Shown in pieces: positions 47,820 through 58,534 of a stretch of 64,000 bases of DNA. The stretch's first letter is position 1. Each line of letters starts with the position of its first letter. Under the pieces are notes generated by a model. It did not search any database. It saw only the letters and a list, made by a program, of their open reading frames with translations, and was not told the origin of the DNA. The position numbers and the translations under genes were made by a program. The stretch comes from Perilla frutescens (taxonomy: Eukaryota > Streptophyta > Magnoliopsida > Lamiales > Lamiaceae), in the NCBI GenBank assembly GCA_026008535.1, contig BRKX01000010.1, forward strand, positions 4,663,001 to 4,727,000. The letters run 5' to 3'.

Positions 47820-48185
47820 GTATGCAACTCGTCTTTCAACATGATCTTGCATGTGTGGCCTCTAACACTCTTTGATATCTTTCGTGGTCCTCTGGGAAAA
47901 AAAAGATCAGAGACACATCAGAAACTTCAATCCGTAGTCTTCTTCCGTGCTCCAATTGTATTTCTCTTGGGATTGGGGTTAAAGTTTTTAAGTAGCCAGT
48001 AGTTCATCTTCTCTGGCAAATGGTTTATATAGGGGTGAAGAATGCTACCAAATTCCAGTTTTATTACTGCTTCTTGTTATGCTTTATTAAGTTGTCTAAC
48101 TGCTTCTGAGATAGTTGATGGCCATGTTACGTCTAATGATGGATATTTGTAAAATACGCTGCTGCATCTATCATCTTCATGAGTG
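47820..48185 (-). pseudogene. remnant of MULE-borne DUF1985/PMD-like protein
   Basis: On the minus strand a frameshifted text reads LEFGSILHPYINHLPEKMNY followed by WLLKNFNPNPKR. The next register carries an Asp-Val-Ser-Leu and Phe-Pro-Glu-Asp segment. This pattern (Phe-Gly-x-Leu/Ile-Leu, Leu-Pro-x-Lys, Trp-Leu-x-x-Asn-Phe) resembles the N-terminal region of plant proteins that accompany Ulp1-type MULEs. The assignment is from pattern memory and the fragment is short. Confidence 0.45.
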
Positions 48186-48679
48186 GAGACAGTTTTAGCT
48201 TTTGTTCTTCTTGTTATTTTATCTTTTGTACTTTTTTTAACACCTATAATATTTTTATATAATACTGTTAAGTAAAGAAAATAACAATACTAAAAAACAT
48301 AATTGAGAAAATTTCACTTTTGATCCCATAGGACACGCTACTTTCCCCTTTTAGTCCCATCGATATCGATTTTGGTCATTTTTTAAAAAAATCACTCACT
48401 TTTGGTCCCATAGGTTTGACAGTATTAATTTTAGTCCCTCGATTTTTAACGGAAGTTAAGTGAAGTGACGGAGAGCTTCGCACGTGAGTCACATGTGCCA
48501 CTTTTGGGACCAAAATAGATACTATGGGACCAAAAGTGAAATATTCTCTGAAAGAGAAATCTTTAAATGCGATCAACTATGACTGATTTTTGAGCCGAAA
48601 AATTGATCAAATGTTAGATTTGTAAAAAGAGGGTACTTTTTGTTAATTTTTTTTTAAAAATTAGGTTATTTAAAAAAAA

Positions 48680-49513
48680 CACTACAATAAAAATATGATT
48701 TAACGACAGATTATATTCCGTTGTTAAAATACTGACACATTAACGATGGATTAAGATTGAGATATTTAATGACGGATTTTTTTTGTCTCTAACTTAACAA
48801 CGCACACACGTCATATTTTAATTTTTAAATTTTATTTTTTTAATATTATTAATTAGTAATTAATTACAAATTTGATATTAATTATTAATATTATACCATT
48901 TTTAATATTATATATTTTTTATTTTTCAATTACTAATTAATTACGAACATAAATGTTTCTAATATTTTTATTTATTTTACTTTATAATTTTTAAATTTTT
49001 TAAATATTATAAATTTTTTAATTACTAATTAATTACAAATTTGAAATTAAAATTTTTAATATTATTAATTTTTTATTTATTTTACATTTTAATATATATT
49101 TTTTATTTTTCAATTACTAATTATTTACGAATATGAATTTTTTTAATATATTTATTTATTTATTTTACTTTATGTTTTTTAAAATTTTATATTATTTTAT
49201 ATACTTCCTCCATTTCTGATATAAATTTTATTCTAGCATTTTAATTTTGTTTCAAAAAAGTGTCATTCTACAAATTCGACGCAGAAAATTAGTGATCATT
49301 TAATGCATTCAAACATATATATTTAATTCATTTAATATATTCACACAAGGGTGTATTAGATAATTCAATTAATTTATTAATTTGTGTTCGTTCATCCAAA
49401 ATGACATTTAAATGGAAACGGAGGAAGTATTTTTTTTTTATTATTTTATATTATTAATATTTTGGGCTTGGGTTGGCACGCTTCCGTCGCTAAAACGCGA
49501 ATTTTTTGTAGTG
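48680..49513. mobile_element. non-autonomous CACTA element (834 bp)
   Basis: Begins CACTACAATAAAAA and ends TTTTTTGTAGTG, with the 3-bp flank AAA on both sides. Subterminal TTAACGACGGA-like repeats occur in both orientations (for example ACGACAGA, AACGATGGA, AATGACGGA on the left; CTTCCGTCGCTAA on the right), as in En/Spm elements. No coding. The flanks lie in an A-run, so the AAA duplication alone is weak evidence. Confidence 0.8.
49204..49427. mobile_element. Stowaway-type MITE (224 bp)
   Basis: Inverted ends CTTCCTCCATTTC and CTTCCTCCGTTTC flanked by TA on both sides, the signature of Tc1/mariner-derived Stowaway elements. It lies inside the CACTA element. Confidence 0.85.
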
Positions 49514-50871
49514 AAAGTTCAAAATGTAGGTATAGAAGTATAATTTCCCTTGATTTTTTTACTTCACAAGAATTTAATGATAAACTAATCAACCATAATA
49601 ATGAATTATTAATTGAAAATTAAAATTTAAATATTAAAAATAATTATAAATTCTAATTTGATGTGGTGAACGTTCATAAATAATATTGTAAAATTAAACT
49701 AAATAAAAAATTTCCCTTGATTTTTACTCCACAAGAATTTAATATTATGAATTAATCAACTATAATAATGAATTTTTTCTTTAGGAAAAAATTTGAAAAA
49801 ATTATTGAAGATATTTTCGAAAATTTTCATTTGGGACCAAAACTGATAGTAAAATGAGACCAAAATTGATATCAAATTTGACGAAAAACATAACGGAGTG
49901 GGAAAAACTGATAGTTCGAAATTTTTGGGACCAAAATCGACATCAATAAGACTAAAAAAGGGAGAGTAGCGTGTCCTGTGGGACCAAAAGTAAAATTTTC
50001 TCAAACATAATTTAATAATAAAGATAAAAGTAATGAACAATAGTGTCAAAGATAATTCTAAGATAATTTATGCTAATGGTAAATAAAGTGTTATCGTAAT
50101 GCTAAAATGAGAGATGACATTGCTCAAATTCTAAAATGATAGTGTTAAAAAGCAAGAAAATGTGCAGATAAATAACAGATTGACAACAGTTGTAGGTTTA
50201 CCAAAAACAAAATGAAGCTACTAAATCATCATGAAATAATAATGCTAAGATGAGATTTATGACATTGTTAATTCAATAAAACTATAATAGCATTTGATCA
50301 TGATTGTGTTTTATAATTTCATGATAATACTAAAATGAGATATGATGATGCAAATACAGTTAACAATTAATGATGCTAGTACCACAAATCACATTTGTTG
50401 ATTTGTAATGACCATGACAAGTTTTTAATCACAATTCTAATAAAGAGTTATGTTAATGCTAAAAATGAGAGATTGCAATGCTAATAGTGGTTGCACTATA
50501 TTGATAATTCAACAACATGTAACAGTGTTTGTTCATGGTTTTTTTACAATGCTGATGAAATTTTTTTATGCTAATGCTAAAAAAGAGTCATGCTAAAATA
50601 AGTCATGACAATGCTAAAAAAATCATGACAATTATAAAATAGGAAATCAATGCTAAAACCCTAAATTGAAAAATATACACGTAAATTCAAAGTATTCATA
50701 TATTTTCAAAATTTCCAATTTTACCCTTACTAAGATTTAGGAGCACTAAATTTCAATTTTATTACAATTATACCACCGCCTCAATTTTTAAATATGAGCC
50801 ATTGATATAGAGATTATTGGATGATAGAGATTGATTCTCGGTTCTCATACGTTTCTTCTGAAACCAATCCC

Positions 50872-50936
<65 letters not shown>
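50872..50936. repeat. (AT)n(AG)n compound microsatellite
   Basis: An AT run followed directly by an AG run, right of the MULE. The AT part matches the repeat at the left MULE border. Confidence 0.9.
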
Positions 50937-50937
<1 letters not shown>

Positions 50938-53628
50938 GATATGCTGCCCACCTAGAATGAGCAACTCGTGAGCGCCGCTTACTCCATGTCAGATTTAATT
51001 TTAATTTCAATTTCTCCTTCTCTCTCATCTCTTTTCCTCTATCTCGATTAAAATTGGAGCTGCGGTTCTCTTCCCCCCATTTTCGTTCTCAATCTCTCTG
51101 AAAACTTCTGATTCTCAGAGAGAATTTCATTGCTTGTTCACGGCTTCGCATATTCATCGAGAATCTTCCTGAAAAATTCTGATACTCCATCTCTTGATAA
51201 ATTTAATTTCTTCTCATCCCTATTCTCATAGTGTTGTCGTTTAGTTATTCTCCATCGGAAACTCGGTGGATTCACAGGCCAAAAAAAAATTGAAGCGGAT
51301 GCAAACGATTTGAACATGTAAGATTTTCGGCAAAATTAATTATTCTGAATTGTTTCTGCTACAAGAACTCTGAATTGTTTATGCTACAACAAAACTGACC
51401 GAGAGGCAAAATCCTATTTTTTTTTTCAGATTTTAAGTTTCAGTTTTTCTTTTCCAGTTATTTATGAATCGTAATCCTTGCTTCTTTTCCAGCAATCTTC
51501 TGCATCAAGGTTGAAAGTTTTAGTTTAGATTTTTCTGTGCATTGATGTTTGTTTCATATGGTTTGTGTTTAATATTTTGTGTGATTTTTTATTTTTCGTT
51601 TGAATTGATCACTAATATTTGATTCTTAGTATATCCATATAATTTATTTTAAATGCCTTTCATTTTGAATCAAATAGTATATCCATATAATTTATTTTAA
51701 ATGCCTTTCATTTTGATTGGTCTCCTCCATCTTATATTCTGTAGTCTTGATTTTTCTCATTTGGTGAGTTTTATGACGGAGGGAGAATGATAATCCCTTG
51801 GCAGGAAGGGAATACATATACAAGCTCCATTACAAACTAGCTTATTTGAATTTATCTTTCCACCGACTGCCCTTTATTTTATTGTAAAGCTTTATCGATC
51901 GGGTCTTTACTTCGACCATTCATGAACATTGTTGAAATCAACAATGTTCATGATTGTATATGAAGTTCACATATTTCATTGAACAGTTGGCGAGCATACA
52001 CTAGATATCCTGAATTTACATATTTTTGATGAATTTGACATTCAAATGTGATGGAAGATTGAGCTACCTTTGTGAGCAACATTCAGCTACAATACCCTTT
52101 TTTTATTACTATTACGAATAAAATGGACATGATCTTTTTTCAGTAGTATTTTCAGTTTTTGTTTTACAAATTTTAAATTTTGATTTTTTTTTTCTGTTAT
52201 GAATTTTCATGGTTGCTCGTTTTCCAACAATATTTTGCATTGAGGTAAGAACCTTTCACCTTAACTATTCATTTACATTTATTTGTTTCTTATAGTTTGT
52301 ATTTATGTTATATTATTTTCATATTAATATTTTTGCATTTGTTTGAATAAACTTATAGTTGAGTGATAGATCTTAATATTTACATATAATTTATTTGAAG
52401 AATCTTTTTGTACAGATTGATCTAGTCCAGCGTATTTTATGTAGCCTGATGTGTGTCTGATTTTGTAATAGAGAGGAGGTGAATCGAGCAGCTAGTGAAG
52501 AAGAAAGATTAGTGGCATGCCAAAGGAAAACTTTGGGACTAGTTGAGGAAGAAAGAACAAATGAGCAGCTTGAATATCAGTTGCAAGAATATGAGAAAAA
52601 GACTTTGGGAATATAAGAGGAAAGAAGAACAAATGAGATGTTTGCTTATTAGTTGATCGATCGAGTAAATCAGTTCCCTTTTTCCATCAGAGAATAAGGA
52701 TTTTGATGGAATTACAAATAGATTTACGATGTCAAAAATAGCTAAATCCAAGGACTTCTTTCGCCGTAGGCTGTGACTATGTAAGAGATATCATGTCTAT
52801 GTGATACTGCTATCGACATGTGAAAGAACTTAATAATTAGCTTACTACTTTCGTCCTACGAGTGAATTAACCATATTGTAAAACTTCATTAACATTTCTA
52901 TTTAATAGCTACTCTTGACATATGCAATCTGAATTGCGTATAAAGCAAATTTACAATATAATTTTCTTGATCAAGTAACTATTTTGAAGTCCTTGGGTTT
53001 TTTGTGAAAGTTTTTATACTAGTCATCAAGTAACTATTTTGCTTATTGGTTCCCATTTCCTGCTGGAGAATAAGGATTCTGAAATACAAAACAAATTTAC
53101 TATGCAAAAACATCTAAATCCAAAACTTCATAAGTATAGAATAAATTGCTCTAGAACAGTAATATTTCATCATGATCCAACTTTTTCAAGACCAACATGG
53201 ACAACAAATCCAGATCATGAAAATCTATCTTACAGAATCACACTAATTGAAATCAAATGAATCGAGTCTAACCAATAGATAAAAAAAAGATTGAAAAAAG
53301 AAGCCAACATATTTTGGCTAGTAATGAATCCACGTAGATATCATTATTCTAATTCAATATGAATTCGATCCAAAGAGTATTGAAATCAAAACATTTCATT
53401 AAAATTAACTTAATTAATCCCAAATGTTTATTAGCTGCTCCAGGTTGACAACACCTGAAAAAAAAAAACTACTAATTAAGATGCAAGGTCACAATATAAA
53501 AATATACACTTCATTATTACAGGAGTAAAGTTTCTTACCAATTTCTTTATCTTTGTATAATAAACTATATTAACCCAAATGCATTAAAATCTATTCATGT
53601 TATTGGAACCTGAATAAAATAATAATAA
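50937..53628. other. non-coding stretch with one coiled-coil-like exon remnant
   Basis: CT-rich leader-like DNA at 51000-51260. At 52469-52615 a short frame encodes an acidic coiled-coil text (EEVNRAASEEERLVACQRK, then LVEEERTNEQLEYQLQEYEK) ending in a stop. It is preceded by a TAATAG acceptor-like site, so it may be a captured exon. Two diverged copies of an 85-bp stretch containing GAGAATAAGGATT and ATCTAAATCCAA-like text lie at about 52665 and 53045. A tandem repeat of TTTAAATGCCTTTCATTTTG lies at 51647-51717. No complete gene. Confidence 0.45.
51920..51953. repeat. perfect 15-bp hairpin
   Basis: TCATGAACATTGTTG, a 4-base AAAT loop, then the exact inverse. No T-run follows and no gene is adjacent. 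Confidence 0.9.
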
Positions 53629-53930
53629 TGATAAGCTCGGGTTTTTCATACTTTTCGAGCTTATTCGAGATGCATTTGTAGGTGGTTTTTAGGCTTTTAG
53701 AGTGAGTTTGTGTACATTTCATGTTTTATTGTTGTGTTGATGAGTTTGTTGAGTTTTGAAGCAAATAAGGAGTAAAAAGGAGTCATAAGTTGAAGAGGAG
53801 TGAAGTCGGACGAGAGACGAGAGCCGAAAAGGTAGGAGGAACCCCGCACGGACCGTGCATGAACGAGCCAGTGGCGCGCGGCCCGTGCGGGAAGACACCA
53901 TAGCCATTTTATTATTATTATTATTATTAT

Positions 53931-53977
<47 letters not shown>

Positions 53978-54020
53978 ACAGCAGCAGCAGCGGCGGCGGC
54001 GGCGGCGTTGGTTGCATGAG
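53629..54020 (+). mobile_element. LTR-like fragment with trinucleotide repeat
   Basis: TGATAAGCTCGGGTTTTTC at 53629 begins a stretch with a G/C island (CGCACGGACCGTGC, GCGCGCGGCCCGTGCGGG at about 53846-53892) typical of plant gypsy LTRs. It runs into the microsatellite and has no visible right end. Confidence 0.45.
53909..54007 (+). repeat. compound trinucleotide microsatellite ATT-AGT-AGC-GGC
   Basis: Four runs follow each other without spacer except AAC at about 53977: (ATT)n, (AGT)n, (AGC)n, (GGC)n. Neighbouring repeat units differ by one base. The apparent poly-Leu/poly-Ile frame on the minus strand is a by-product. Confidence 0.95.
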
Positions 54021-54119
54021 TCGTTAAATAATTATTAGATCGTTTTGTGAGGAAATAAAATGATTAATTGTTACTTGTTAGGGTCTTTAATTGGATGGGG
54101 TTCAAATTTCTTGTTGCAC

Positions 54120-54463
54120 ATTTTGGTGTTTCATGTCATATTTCACTATTAAATTTATGATTTTAATAATATTTATTAAAAATTAAAAATTATTATAATA
54201 TATATAATCATAATAAACATTTATCAACAAAAAAATAAATTAAAAAATTATAAATTTCATTTTGGAATAATCAACTATAATAATGAATTGAAAACTAAAA
54301 ATTAAATGCTGAAAAATAATTATAAATCCTAATTGGGTAGGGTAAAAACTAAAAAAACAATCGCAAAATTAAATTAAATCACAAAAAAAAAATTGAAGAA
54401 AAAAATTACAAAACAATCTCGTAAATTGAAAGTGCAACACGAAATGTAACATAGAGGATGCTA
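54120..54463. mobile_element. MITE with shared A/T-rich core, ends weak
   Basis: The interior matches family 1 and 2 MITEs (AATAAACATTTAT, GGAATAATCAACTATAATAATGAATTG, CCTAATTGGGTAGG). The right end contains GTAACATAGAGGATGC, which mirrors the ends of the 35662-35897 element. The left border is uncertain. It abuts duplicated segment B. Confidence 0.55.
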
Positions 54464-54650
54464 ATTAGCCAGTTCAGTAAGGAAAATTATATACCTTGTT
54501 TGATCCGGGTCAGTGGGGAAATGACTGATCAATATATAGCTATATGGAAGTTGTCGTAATTTTTAATTTTTCTTAATTGGCAAAATCATAATTAAATTAA
54601 TGGTTTTAAAATAAAATTTATTTGAATACGAAAACATCAAAAGGTTATGT
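54464..54650 (-). repeat. duplicated segment B (empty-site copy)
   Basis: The reverse complement aligns along its length with segment A at 15417-16600 but lacks both MITEs found there. Confidence 0.8.
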
Positions 54651-54794
54651 TTACAATGTTCAACATCAGACGAAATGAATAATCAATTTCCCCTAATTTA
54701 TTTCTTCGGCAATTATGGCAAATCCCTAATTGAAATTCAGTCTGGTAAACCTAGTAATTAAGATTTAGTAATTCGATATCATTAATAGTTTATC

Positions 54795-54843
54795 TAACAA
54801 GAAGGTTGATTCTTTTGCAGCAAAAGAGCCAACCTTCTTGTTA
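54795..54843. repeat. near-perfect 24-bp palindrome with almost no loop
   Basis: TAACAAGAAGGTTG..TCTTTTGC and its inverse pair at 22 of 24 positions around a single unpaired base. It does not match any small-RNA precursor I recognise. Confidence 0.85.
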
Positions 54844-54849
54844 ACCATC

Positions 54850-57170
54850 TAGTATAGTAAAAAAAAAAACTTATTTTAGTTACTAACTAAAAAATTATTT
54901 ATTTTAATCACTTTGAACAAAAACATCTTTAATTAAAAAAATGAGAAAAACATTTATCCCCCCACCAAAATATTGACATCAATGCCAGAGAAATGCCAAC
55001 GTCGGCGAGAGACCATTCATTTCCTTATCTTTCTCAGCATTATCTTTTCAGGGTTTGATTGAATTAAAGTAATATTTAAGTATTTGAACTCCTTTTTTTA
55101 TGTATTTGTGTTCATTTTAGTTAAAAATGAAACTTTATATTTATGGAGTTAATATCTGTGCATGTGGACTTGTGTGGACTTGCGCGTCGTCATGGGTGTG
55201 CAAGTGGACTTGTGTTGTGATCTATGAAAGAATGGGGAGAAAAAAACGATGATTTCAGAGATGCAGATCAACGATGAAGAAGAGGCGAAGGAAGAGAATG
55301 AGAATAAAAAACCAATCTTTAGGATTTCTCGTGGAAAGGGGATGAATTGGAGCAAAATTAATGTTGGGCTGTTTTTCTTTATTTGTATGATTCTTTAACT
55401 CCTAAGTTGGCCCAATTAGATTAGTGAGGCCCATTCCAATATTATAGGAGTTAAGTTATTTCTGGTGGTTCCCAACAATATTGTATGATTTATAAACCAC
55501 AAAAAAGTATGAAATAAGAGAAAAGAATTAACCTAAGTTTCCTCCCCTTTCTTCTTCTATATCTCTCCTTATTTTTCTCAGATCTTCTCCCATTTCTACC
55601 TCAAATATCATCAAGACACAAACTTTATTGTTAATCTGCTATATCAGTTTCAGAAAATACAAAAAAATATACAAAAAATATCTAAATATCTGGGATCACA
55701 ACAATTTATGCGCAATTGCACAAGTAAGAACACCATACATACCCGCCAGCACCGGTGCACAATGGGGCTTGAGAGAGGGAGAGAGAGGCGTATATTTTGA
55801 AAATATACAAAATAAATTATTTAAAAATAAATATTAAGGGGTATATTGGTAAAATAACTAAAATAAGTAAATATTTCTTAAAACCTAGCTAGTAGCTAAA
55901 TTAAGATTTTTACAATCTTGAGTGGCTAGATTTAGCTATTCATTTTATCCAAAATGAAGTGTTACTGCAATTGGATGAGATAGACTATATTATATATAGC
56001 GTCCAGCATCGTAGGCCGCCAACTGCAGCTAAACCAATTTACAAATTCACACCGTCTGACCATCCAACCTCTTCCTTCCTCCGTTTTCATCTTTTATTCC
56101 ATGCATATTCGATATTTCAATCCATATTTTATGATCGAATTTATAAAATTTTGTTTAATTTTTTATTAATTTTAATTTATTGTGTTTGTAGAAATTATGA
56201 AATTATGAACAAAATTATGTAATTTCATAAAATTTTCATTATCAATTTGAAATTTTATTTTTTATGGATATATAATAGAATTTTACGGTAGATTATTATT
56301 CTTATTTTTCATTATTTTTAGTATTTTATTTAAAAGTGATTTTGAGAAAAAAAAAATAGTTTACACATAATATGGATCTATATAAATATTTCCAAAATTG
56401 AGGATAGAAATAGTTTACAAATGTGAGATGGAAACAATCACCTCATTTTTGGGTGATGAGATGAGTCATCACCCAAATGAGTGATAGGACTCCGGGTCCA
56501 TCATCAATACCGGACTCCTATCATGCAAATCAAACATTTGATTATGTTGGATTATTTTATCAATCTACCCCAATCCCACCTAAACACGCAAACCAAACTC
56601 CCTAACTATTTTTTATATGTGAAACTTGTAAATATGCAGATAAGAAATAAAACACAGTGAAGATGAATCCAGCTGGGCTGATTATATATTGTAACAGAGC
56701 TCATCATTCTCTCAAGAAGTCACCAATTATTCTCGATCATGAAACATCTTTGAAAGATCTTGTTTTATATAGCCAACGAGAAGCAATTATTCTAAGACTA
56801 TTTCCCCTCTGCATATGGCACAGTGAACTATGCAAGCAACACCTCACTTCAGAAGATTGTAAACGTATCAAAACTCATCCAAGGATACCGCGTGCTGTGG
56901 CTTCAGCCAAGCATTGTATATAGAAAGGAAAAGAAAAGACTGCAAGAATAGTGAAACAAAGAAAGGATCGGATAATAGATTATTTTATATCTATATTTGA
57001 TTTCATGAGATCCTTTCCTAACAAGACTAACGGATTTATTAATTTCTCTGTTAATCAAATACCACATCAGCATATTTTTATTTAATTAAATTCCATGTCA
57101 TATCCTAGTTGGAAATATACAAAATCCACATTTTTTTACCCTATTCAGTGAAGACAGCGGTCATTGATTT
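54850..57170. other. AT-rich stretch, no gene recognised
   Basis: Contains repeated GTGGACTTGTG words at about 55160-55215, a short purine-rich run at 55770, and a non-repetitive piece at 56660-56925 that stays open on the plus strand (about 88 codons) but shows no family motif. Nothing else supported. Confidence 0.5.
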
Positions 57171-57183
57171 TCGCTCAATTCAT

Positions 57184-57569
57184 CAAATGAAATCCCCTAT
57201 CCCACTTTTTCCTATCCCATTTGGTGTGTTCCATTTTAATTTTTATTCAATTTTCATCAATTTTTTTTTCAATTTCAATTTGTTATGACTTAGTTTAATT
57301 TTATAATTATTATTTAGGGTTTATTCCATCCAATTAGGGTTTATATTTATTTTTTAATATTTATTTCTTATTTTTTAGTTAATACAATTGATTAATATGA
57401 TTGATTATTCCAAAAATAGGATATATAATTTTTAAAAATTTTAATTTTTAGCAATAAATGTTGATTATGATTTGTAATACTATAATAAAATTTATTTTTG
57501 TAATAAACATTTTTAAAATATTAAATTTCATAGTGGGACATGAAAAGTGGACTAGAGGATTTTATCCCC
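57184..57569 (+). mobile_element. Mutator-type MITE, family 1, copy 3
   Basis: Begins CAAATGAAATCCCCTATCCC and ends GGATTTTATCCCC. Perfect 9-bp repeats TCAATTCAT flank it at 57175-57183 and 57570-57578. It is the best-preserved copy of the family. Confidence 0.9.
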
Positions 57570-57579
57570 TCAATTCATT

Positions 57580-58164
57580 CAATTTTTCATCCTTCCACTC
57601 TCGCAGTTCTCACATGGCATCTCTCAATCTTTTATTTCCGTTTCTTGTTTTCTTCTCGTGAGCAGAATAACAATTTTCTCGAGTTTATCATTACTTTCCA
57701 TAGTTGATGTGAGAAGCTATAGACATTTTGAACAATTTTACGATCCTGTGGTTAACGAATTTGTGCTCTGTCGATGTGGTCTCGGGTTTAAAGTGAAATT
57801 TCATGTTCCTGAATTACGTCAGTTCATCAGAAACTTCATCATATGGAAATTCTGGAGAATTAATTAGGAGGTATCAGTTTTATGTTCTTATGGTGCATAA
57901 ATTTGTGCTACTGATTTGGTCTGTCATCTAATGAGCCAATGATGCATGAATTTCAATTTCTTCAATTTCGTAATCTGTGCGAATTTTTATAGAAGATAAT
58001 TTTAGACAATTTACAGATATAATAATGTGGTTTTTGTCATTGTAAAAACAAACTCTTGAGTTTTATGCATATCCAAGCAATCATAATTGTTGTAATATGT
58101 AACTCTACATGATTGCATGTGATGAGATTATCATTAGATGGGCTTAGTGCAATATGTTTTGGGA
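57580..58164. other. spacer, no supported gene
   Basis: A short plus-strand frame at 57658-57867 includes a Cys-Arg-Cys-Gly motif, but this is not enough to assign a zinc finger. No other signal. Confidence 0.4.
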
Positions 58165-58530
58165 GTAGAGATCCTGTAGTCCCAACTTATGCGTACCAAC
58201 CGTCTGCCAAACTTAAAATTGTATATTGTTATTATTATTTTTTATAAAAATGAAATTTGTTATATTATAAATAAGTTAAATAACCATAATTAATATTTAT
58301 TGCTAAAAATCAAAACTTTTATAAATTATATACCATAAGTTTGAAATAATCAACCCCAAAAATCAATTGTATTAATTAAAAAATAAAAATTAAATATTAA
58401 AAAATAAATGTAAACCCCGATTAGGTGGAATAAACCCTAAATAATAATGTAAAAGTTGGGATTAGAGAACAAATGAAAGAAAAAATAATAATTTTGAGAT
58501 TTGGCACACGGTTGACACGTAAAAGTTGGT
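58165..58530. mobile_element. MITE, family 2, copy 2
   Basis: Inverted ends with CCAACTT...CAACCGT and, on the minus strand, CCAACTTTTACGTGTCAACC. The interior matches 37724-38105 closely (TTGAAATAATCAACCCCAAAAAT, AGGTGGAATAAACCCTAAATAATAATG in separate blocks). The right end is better kept than the left. Confidence 0.65.
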
Positions 58531-58534
58531 GGGT

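Larger units (their letters stand above)
48305..50002. mobile_element. long-TIR Mutator-type MITE, interrupted by a CACTA element
   Basis: Inverted ends of about 75 bp: left GAGAAAATTTCACTTTTGAT..., right (minus strand) GAGAAAATTTTACTTTTGGT..., both continuing with AGGACACGCTACT and GTCGATTTTGGTC-like text. The 10-bp repeat AAACATAATT flanks it at 48295-48304 and 50003-50012. A second GGGACCAAAAGTGAAAT end at about 48525-48552 suggests a smaller complete unit (48305-48552) inside it. Confidence 0.8.
43920..50871 (+). mobile_element. FAR1-type Mutator-like element (MULE), decayed, with nested insertions
   Basis: Outer ends are inverted and similar: GAGATTGGATCAAATAAGAA on the left and, on the minus strand, GGGATTGGTTTCAGAAGAA on the right. 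Both abut (AT)n runs, so the target duplication cannot be resolved. Inside are a broken FAR1/MULE transposase (46268-47435, plus), a minus-strand remnant typical of gene-carrying plant MULEs (47820-48185), and dispersed AATGCTAA-type motifs that face opposite ways on the two sides of the transposase. Later insertions are an LTR-like element at 44351-45816 and a long-TIR MITE at 48305-50002. Removing these leaves roughly 3.8 kb. Confidence 0.75.

Noticed and set aside
53039..53260. 73-codon plus-strand frame, considered as organellar DNA transfer
   Set aside because: No plastid or mitochondrial gene motif was recognised; it overlaps the diverged local duplication.
53697..54017. Minus-strand frame with long poly-Leu and poly-Ile
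   Set aside because: A direct by-product of the ATT/AGT microsatellite.
56657..56923. 88-codon plus-strand open frame
   Set aside because: Starts with a plausible ATG but shows no domain, splice context or composition shift; left as unassigned.
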